Positions 1-4,766 of a stretch of DNA of 6,433 nt are shown here, one piece after another (position 1 is the first letter of the stretch; each line of letters begins with the position of its first letter). The stretch is from assembly GCA_934481375.1 (NCBI GenBank), contig CAKSPN010000106.1, positions 1 to 6,433 on the forward strand. Direction: 5' to 3'. The notes under the pieces were generated by a model. It was not told the origin of the DNA, ran no database searches, and saw nothing but the letters and a program-made list of their open reading frames with translations. This stretch comes from an uncultured Clostridia bacterium. Lineage in GTDB: Bacteria > Bacillota > Clostridia > UBA1381. The position numbers and the translations under genes were made by a program.

Positions 1-328
1 GTCTTTCACCCGCAAGGATATTTCAGCCGCGTTGAATTATGAGGAGCATTATTTCAGTTCCTTGTTCAGCAAAAACTTTAAACTCAGTTTAAATAAATAT
101 GTTAATTTGTTCAGATTTGAGCAGGCATGCAACCTTTTGCTCCATTCGGAAAAGAATATAACAGATATTGCATTTGAATGCGGATTTACAAGCATTCGTA
201 CTTTTAACAGGGTCTTTAAGGAATATAGCGGAAAATCCCCGAATGAATACAAAAACTCGAAAATCATTATAACAGAACCGGATACAAAAAATCAGAAAGT
301 TGTAATCAACAGCACAAAACCTCAATAA
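1..328 (+). CDS. AraC-family transcriptional regulator, C-terminal DNA-binding domain (5' partial)
   Basis: The reading frame is open from the first complete codon (position 2) to TAA at 326-328, giving about 108 residues. The gene enters from outside the window. A TTG at 32 lies inside the domain and is not a credible start. The visible part is the two helix-turn-helix units of an AraC/XylS DNA-binding domain. The first is TRKDISAALNYEEHYFSSLF followed by a linker ending in RFEQACNLLL. The second is ITDIAFECGFTSIRTFNRVF, followed by KEYSGKSPNEYK, which matches the family signature (IA..CGF.s...F.r.FK...G.sP.eyR). About 20 residues of polar tail follow. The N-terminal ligand-sensing or membrane/response-regulator part is not visible, so the effector is unknown. 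The gene converges on the hydrolase operon to its right. AraC regulators beside such operons often control them, but here that is inference. Confidence 0.93.
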   Translation, partial: SFTRKDISAALNYEEHYFSSLFSKNFKLSLNKYVNLFRFEQACNLLLHSEKNITDIAFECGFTSIRTFNRVFKEYSGKSPNEYKNSKIIITEPDTKNQKVVINSTKPQ

Positions 329-331
329 CTC

Positions 332-378
332 AAAATCCCCCGATTATGCTAATTCGCATAATCGGGGGATTTTTGTTT
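332..378 (+). terminator. Intrinsic terminator of the AraC gene, possibly bidirectional
   Basis: A perfect 18-bp inverted repeat has arms at 332-349 and 356-373 and a 6-nt loop (TAATTC). Five consecutive G:C pairs sit near the base. The + strand continues as TTTTTGTTT, a good U-tract, four nucleotides after the AraC stop codon. The left arm starts with AAAA, so the minus-strand transcript also has a stem ending in U residues, although its tail (TTTTGAG) is weaker. No other hairpin with a U-tract is obvious downstream of the minus-strand operon, so this structure may end transcription from both sides. Confidence 0.93.
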
Positions 379-382
379 ACTG

Positions 383-571
383 TTACTCTCTTTCCAATCT
401 TATTGTTTTAATTTCAAACGGTCTGAATTGCATACATATACTGTTATTACCAACGGCAACGGCTTCTTCAATTTCTTCGAGCATATTGATTAAATATGCA
501 TTCTTAATTTTAATTTTTGAACTTATCGTCACCGAAACGGCAGCATTTCTGCTTTCATAGCCCCTTAATCG
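383..571 (-). pseudogene. C-terminal remnant of a second GH38 alpha-mannosidase-type gene
   Basis: On the minus strand an open frame runs from a TGA at 616-614 down to TAA at 385-383. About 62 codons from position 571 downward resemble the tail of GH38 enzymes. Landmarks are YESRN (start near 559), IKNAYLINMLEE in the middle and PFEIKTIRLERE at the end. The intact GH38 in this window ends with the parallel landmarks YESRG, IKEAYITNMIEE and AFEVKTIKIKVK. Hand alignment gives about 23 identities in 60 residues with one small gap. There is no start codon except two internal ATGs, and no room for a catalytic domain before the transporter gene begins to its right. It is therefore a truncated remnant, not a working gene. 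No internal stop interrupts the tail, so decay or truncation may be fairly recent. Similarity fades above about 571; the AT-rich bases 572-648 show nothing else I recognise apart from a promoter-like -10 motif. A translated short peptide cannot be excluded but is unlikely. Confidence 0.72.
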
Positions 572-648
572 CCCTGGTATAAAATTTAATATTTGGTTTT
601 TACAAGTATTATATCATGCTATGTCCCAAAGCCTATTTTAAACGGTTT

Positions 649-1533
649 CTACAAGAACATACAGGTTCCCGCAAAACATATTATTATGCTCAAAACCAAC
701 CTCTTTGAAATTTGTTCCTTAAAAAATATTATTCCGGTCACAGATGAAAAAATAATTGTTCCTCCTGTGATTAACGGATATAAAACCGTTGCCGGCAAAT
801 TCTTCGCTCCGTTTAATTGCAAAATATATGACAGTCCGCTGAGCAGCGTCGAAAGTACAATTAAAAACACTCCCCACGCAAAACCGCATTTATTATGTTT
901 ATCGGCAGTTTTATCTTTTTTGCCGATTTTCACTACTGTATATGCTATTGAGGCAATAATGAACTTTGCAACACCCGTTGATATAACAAATTCTGTCTCC
1001 GATATGCAAAAATATGTTCTTTCTATCTGATGCATCTTTCCGGCAATACTGCTTATGCCGTTTAATAAAAATATAATCACACACAGAACAAGTATCCGTT
1101 TGCTCGGCAGCTTTTTATCATTTGCCGTAAGCACCATTGCGGATATTATCAGAATAAGTCCTGCCAAATGCATAAGTGAAAGTTTTTCCTGCAAAAATAA
1201 GACACCCCACACATACGGGACAAACATTCCGCCGCACATCAGAAACAAAGTGTAAAAAGCCATACTTCCCGATTTAAGCACTCTGAAGCCAAGTATGTTA
1301 TAGCTCATAATACTAAGCGCGACTATACCTGCCATCAGCATAGAAAATGCCGAAAACTCAAACTTAAACTCATTTATTACAAAAAATATAATTGCTGTAA
1401 ACAAGCCCATAAGAGCATTAAATTTAAGTCCTGTTTCAAGCGATGTTCCGTATCGTTTCTGATAAAGCTTATTTACGGCGAAATCTCCGGCAAGAAGTAT
1501 TACCGCCAAAACAATCATTAAATAATATTTCAT
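649..1533 (-). CDS. EamA/DMT-superfamily membrane transporter
   Basis: This is a 294-residue, very hydrophobic protein. Its length and pattern fit the ten-helix, two-repeat EamA transporters of the drug/metabolite transporter superfamily. The repeat is visible: the first half has FLQEKLS (113-119) followed by a hydrophobic helix near 121-136, and the second half has FFKEQIS (270-276) followed by the final helix (about 278-294). Both match the family's F..E..S signature before the last helix of each half. A charged loop near 203-215 (KIGKKDKTADKHNK) sits within the second half and is probably cytoplasmic. The ATG start at 1533-1531 is supported by AGAGGA seven nucleotides upstream. It follows the GH28 gene by 24 nt and is likely the last gene of the operon. 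Family members move small metabolites, sugars, nucleotide sugars or amino acids, either in or out. The substrate cannot be read from sequence. The locus suggests a sugar, a sugar acid or an overflow product, but that is a guess. The stop codon is TAG. Confidence 0.88.
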   Translation of the reverse strand: MKYYLMIVLAVILLAGDFAVNKLYQKRYGTSLETGLKFNALMGLFTAIIFFVINEFKFEFSAFSMLMAGIVALSIMSYNILGFRVLKSGSMAFYTLFLMCGGMFVPYVWGVLFLQEKLSLMHLAGLILIISAMVLTANDKKLPSKRILVLCVIIFLLNGISSIAGKMHQIERTYFCISETEFVISTGVAKFIIASIAYTVVKIGKKDKTADKHNKCGFAWGVFLIVLSTLLSGLSYILQLNGAKNLPATVLYPLITGGTIIFSSVTGIIFFKEQISKRLVLSIIICFAGTCMFL

Positions 1534-1540
1534 ATGTATT

Positions 1541-1546
1541 TCCTCT
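1541..1546 (-). promoter_or_regulatory. Ribosome binding site of the transporter gene
   Basis: AGAGGA on the minus strand lies seven nucleotides before the ATG at 1533. It lies in the 24-nt gap after the GH28 stop codon, so the transporter has its own initiation site and is not joined by an overlap like the upstream genes. No promoter fits in this gap. Confidence 0.75.
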
Positions 1547-1557
1547 CACTTTAACGG

Positions 1558-2934
1558 TTATATCGGTTTGCAATCAAACACATCATCTGCTTGTTTGGTA
1601 ACACTTTTCGGCTTTTTGTCACATTTTAGTTCTTTAACTTTCACATTACCGTCTGTCCAAGTTTTGATAAGCATTTCCGCCTCATAGTTTTTAATCTCAA
1701 TATTATCAAGCGTTATGGTGTCAAAGTTTGCTGCCTGAATAAGCTCTGCATTATCACTATCGTTTTTCATTGAAATATTGCAGTTTTTTATATTCAGCGT
1801 AACCTTTTCGTCTTTATCGCCATAAAGAATTGAGGGCATTAAAAGGTTTGTTGCCGTAATATTTTCAAAAGAAATATTGTTTAGCGGTCTGTTAAGCTGC
1901 CACATTTCATTTCCCGAATAGTTGTAATGCAAGAGTTTGTCAGCGCCGTCCACCGTGCAGTCGGAAATAACAATATTCCCCGGTCGGTTCGGAATATCAA
2001 CAGAATAATCTCCGTAATAGGTAAATACACTGAGCATATTATTTCTGTGTCCGATAAGCTCCGGCTTTACGCCGTTTCTCTTTTCTTCATCTGTCAGGCT
2101 TCCTCTGAAAAGATATTTACACGGTCCGTATATACGGCACTTTTCAACATACACATTTGTTCCGCCAAAACGCATAGCGCTGCAAGCCGAATTAAGAATA
2201 CAGTTTGTCACAAAAACATTTGTGTTTGCAAATCCGGCAACACAGTCATCACCCGTGTAAAACTTGCAACCGTTTATTTTAACATTCTCGCACCCGGTAA
2301 TATGTATCCCATCATGTCCTGCGTAGACAGAAATATTCTCTGCTACAACATTTTCACAGTAAAAAAGAGCATTTGCCCAATTAGCGCTATCCTTAACCGA
2401 ATAGCCCGAAAGGTGCACATTTTTGCAGTTGAACATATTTATACAATGCGGTCCGCGATAGTTTTCTTCTCCCAATTCATCAAAACAATCACTGCCGTCA
2501 AGGAAAGAGTTTTCCTCACCTATAATTGCAATATTTTCTGCATTTACGGCTTTTATAAGGGCATTGTTCCAACGGCTGCCCGGTCTTGACATAAAGGTAT
2601 AGTCTTTTACCTCATCCAGCTCTGTTCTTCTCCACGCTTTATCAGTTATTTCATTCTCACTTAATGGCTCAACCTTATCGCTTAAATATCCGAAATAGTC
2701 CTCCGGGCTGCGGCTGCCTTTCAGTGTTGCACCCGACTTTAAGTACAGTGTGCAACTTGACCTTATTCTGATGCTACCTGATAAATACACACCCTCCGGA
2801 ACAATAACTGTTCCTCCGCCGTTTTTGAAACATTCGTCTATCGCCTTTTGAATTTTCTCAGTCTGAAGCTCGTTGCTATCCGCAACAGCGCCAAAATCGG
2901 TTATTAAATATACTTTATTCATATTCATCCTCAT
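1558..2934 (-). CDS. Divergent GH28 (polygalacturonase-like) right-handed beta-helix glycoside hydrolase
   Basis: The protein has 458 residues, or 454 if the third in-frame ATG is used. The N-terminus carries the classic pectinase entry motif DFGAVADS (13-20), then AIDECFKNGGGTVIVPEGVY (31-50). The middle is a run of N-I-x-I-x-x-C beta-helix rungs. In GH28 polygalacturonases the active site is built from NTD, (G/Q)DD, GHG and RIK motifs. Here HDG (207-209, Asp208) and GDD (228-230, Asp229/Asp230) are present. The position expected for GHG reads SACSAM (249-254), with no histidine, and no clear RIK follows (CRIYGP, 266-271). The three acidic residues are kept but the rest of the site has changed, so the substrate is probably not plain polygalacturonan. 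Rhamnogalacturonan-, xylogalacturonan- or other uronate-oligosaccharide activity is possible. There is no signal peptide, so it should act in the cytoplasm on imported oligosaccharides. Its ATG overlaps the GH127 stop as ATGA, which indicates translational coupling. The stop codon is TAA. Confidence 0.85.
   Translation of the reverse strand: MRMNMNKVYLITDFGAVADSNELQTEKIQKAIDECFKNGGGTVIVPEGVYLSGSIRIRSSCTLYLKSGATLKGSRSPEDYFGYLSDKVEPLSENEITDKAWRRTELDEVKDYTFMSRPGSRWNNALIKAVNAENIAIIGEENSFLDGSDCFDELGEENYRGPHCINMFNCKNVHLSGYSVKDSANWANALFYCENVVAENISVYAGHDGIHITGCENVKINGCKFYTGDDCVAGFANTNVFVTNCILNSACSAMRFGGTNVYVEKCRIYGPCKYLFRGSLTDEEKRNGVKPELIGHRNNMLSVFTYYGDYSVDIPNRPGNIVISDCTVDGADKLLHYNYSGNEMWQLNRPLNNISFENITATNLLMPSILYGDKDEKVTLNIKNCNISMKNDSDNAELIQAANFDTITLDNIEIKNYEAEMLIKTWTDGNVKVKELKCDKKPKSVTKQADDVFDCKPI
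2929..2932 (-). promoter_or_regulatory. Internal Shine-Dalgarno that may set the GH28 start at 2922
   Basis: The minus strand reads ATGAGGATGAATATG, with three in-frame ATGs at 2934, 2928 and 2922. GAGG lies exactly six nucleotides before the third ATG, which is ideal spacing. The first ATG has only a weak purine run (AAAAAGAAAAT) before it but forms the ATGA overlap with the GH127 stop. Starting at 2922 gives MNKVYLITDFGA, which fits family N-termini well. Either start, or reinitiation after the GH127 stop, is possible. Confidence 0.55.
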
Positions 2935-4766
2935 ATTTTCTTTTTGGGTATGAACGGAATTTCCGTCATTCTCAAATTTGTGCAGCCATACGGTATAAGC
3001 TTTATCTTTTGAATATCACTTAACGGTTCTGATGACTTCGGGAGCCTGTCACAGTGACCACAGTTAAAATTCCATTCAATTTCAACAAGCTCCGCCGTTA
3101 GAGCTATGGGCGGATTTTCCGAATTAAACGGCGCATCAAATTTTTGTTCCGATAATTCAAATTTATCATCTGCCAAAGCATAATTCCACTTTGATTGCGG
3201 ATATATGTAATAATCGCAATACGGATACTTTCTCTCTACTCCATCTTTTGTATATTCAACTTTTTCCCATTTTTCTTTAATCGGAATTGAATATATCAGT
3301 GCGCCTCTGCGAACACAAACCATATTTTCGGGCCGACTTACTATTTCCGTTTCAAAATCAAGATTAACTTCAATTTCTGATGTTCCATTCCATTCCCTTG
3401 ATATTTCCGCAAACTCACCGCATTTTACCTCTGTTTTATCTATGTCAGCAGATTTTGCAAATGACGGTATGCGTATAAACAGACTAAACTCAACAGGAGC
3501 GTCGGTCTTAATTATATATTTAAGTGTTCCTCTGAACGGATATTCCGTCACAAGCTCGCATTCCACTTTAACTCCGTTAATTTCAGTTTCAACAGCCGAC
3601 GGTGACAAAACGCACGAGGCAATTCCTTTTTCGGTTTTGAAAAATGTGCTGAGCGCAAGTTTGGGTAAGCCTTGTCCGAAGTTTGCAGTGCAGCATCCGA
3701 AATGCGGCTCAAGACCAAACAAATGAGCCTCGTTGTTATTTGTCCTGAACGGTTGCTTTGACATTGGAAATGATGCAACCTGATTTATCATCTGATCATA
3801 CTGATGAGTCCACATATCAAGGCTTACTGCTGCCGGCAAAGAATTGTATGCAAGCATTTCAAGGCGGTCGAGCCATTTAATGTTTCCTGTTATTGAAAAA
3901 AGTATTTCATATGAATACATAAGTTCAACTATACTGCAAAGCTCCGCACCTTGAATGGGTGAATTGCCGGATAGCTTTTCATCACCATTAAAATGCCCGA
4001 TAGCCGTTCCGTGTTTCTTATCCAGATATTCAAGTGCAATATTCACAAATTCTTCCGAATCACACTCACCGAAAATCGACCAGAGTGTTTCTGATTTAAG
4101 CATCATTGCAACATTTACTATATGTGAATAATACTCCCATTCATCTGTGCAGTCATCAAGAAGATATGTTTCAAACAAATTGCGCCAATCAAAGCCTTGA
4201 ACACGAAGCTTTTTTGCAAGGGCAAGCAGCCACTTTTCACCGGTTTTCTCATAAAGCCAATATATTGATATAAGCCCCTCAAACCATCTTGCGGCACCCC
4301 AGTTGCGCAGGGTGTTATGATTTATATGTGAATTAAACTGTTTCAAACACTTTTCAATTACTTTTATGACCGAATTATCTTTTGAACAGTCACAATAAAG
4401 GCACAGCACCTTGCAGATAAGCAGCACCGCCCAAGTGTCATAATTATCTCTTTCATCATCTGCGCAGGGACAAATCCAGCCATCATCCTTTTGCGCTGAA
4501 ATTATCGCATCTATGTATTTTTTGGCTCTCAAAATCATATCTTCATTATCGATCAGATATGCAAGCGGAATAAATCCGTCAAGCCAATAAGGAACCCTTT
4601 CCCAACCTTCTCTGTCTCCGCCTATCCACGCGCTGTCACGCACATCCGGCCATACTTTATCAAGATTGCCGCAAAGACCGTTTGCTTGAATTTCAAGCTG
4701 TTTTTTCAGCCATCCCGTCGGCTTTAGTTCATTTGTCGTAAAAAACTTATATTTTGGTGTGTTCAT
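2931..4766 (-). CDS. GH127 (DUF1680) family glycoside hydrolase, beta-L-arabinofuranosidase-like
   Basis: This is a 611-residue protein with no signal peptide, the usual size for the DUF1680/GH127 family. The characterised family member HypBA1 uses a zinc-bound cysteine nucleophile held by a Glu-x-Cys pair and a Cys-Cys pair. The same set appears here as AELCSIVE (Glu275, Cys277) and HFGCCTANFGQG (Cys358, Cys359). Cys358 is the inferred nucleophile. GDE (261-263) lies where a general acid/base could sit (Glu263, inferred). Residues about 10-350 look like the alpha/alpha-barrel (GWERVPYWLDG at 54-64, NWGAARWFEG at 155-164). The rest is beta-rich, ending in the family-like IPYGCTNLRMTEIPF (591-605). 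There are about 21 cysteines, with a cluster at 99-127. GH127 members also act on sugars other than arabinofuranose, so the substrate is open. The ATG at 4766 overlaps the GH38 stop as ATGA and has AAAGGA eight nucleotides upstream. The TGA stop overlaps the GH28 start. Confidence 0.92.
   Translation of the reverse strand: MNTPKYKFFTTNELKPTGWLKKQLEIQANGLCGNLDKVWPDVRDSAWIGGDREGWERVPYWLDGFIPLAYLIDNEDMILRAKKYIDAIISAQKDDGWICPCADDERDNYDTWAVLLICKVLCLYCDCSKDNSVIKVIEKCLKQFNSHINHNTLRNWGAARWFEGLISIYWLYEKTGEKWLLALAKKLRVQGFDWRNLFETYLLDDCTDEWEYYSHIVNVAMMLKSETLWSIFGECDSEEFVNIALEYLDKKHGTAIGHFNGDEKLSGNSPIQGAELCSIVELMYSYEILFSITGNIKWLDRLEMLAYNSLPAAVSLDMWTHQYDQMINQVASFPMSKQPFRTNNNEAHLFGLEPHFGCCTANFGQGLPKLALSTFFKTEKGIASCVLSPSAVETEINGVKVECELVTEYPFRGTLKYIIKTDAPVEFSLFIRIPSFAKSADIDKTEVKCGEFAEISREWNGTSEIEVNLDFETEIVSRPENMVCVRRGALIYSIPIKEKWEKVEYTKDGVERKYPYCDYYIYPQSKWNYALADDKFELSEQKFDAPFNSENPPIALTAELVEIEWNFNCGHCDRLPKSSEPLSDIQKIKLIPYGCTNLRMTEIPFIPKKKI

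Noticed and set aside
32..34. TTG as the start of the AraC gene
   Set aside because: The frame continues upstream and those residues (TRKDISAA) are the first helix of the DNA-binding domain. The gene is cut by the window edge.
572..648. Further upstream parts of the GH38 remnant in shifted frames
   Set aside because: I read the minus strand here looking for the expected segment before YESR (the D-x-x-K-x-AEDG region) and did not find a convincing match.
593..1030. 145-codon open frame on the + strand opposite the transporter gene
   Set aside because: The reading has no family resemblance and no ribosome binding site. It lies antisense to a clear EamA transporter, so it is a shadow frame.
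1534..1560. Near-palindrome TTAACGGTTA before the transporter gene as an operator
   Set aside because: The inverted part is only about 7 bp, falls partly on the GH28 stop codon, and has no convincing second copy at another gene start.
1927..2589. 220-codon open frame on the + strand opposite the GH28 gene
   Set aside because: It is long only because the opposite strand is coding. The translation is low-complexity and cysteine/isoleucine-rich without motifs, while the minus strand carries clear GH28 motifs.
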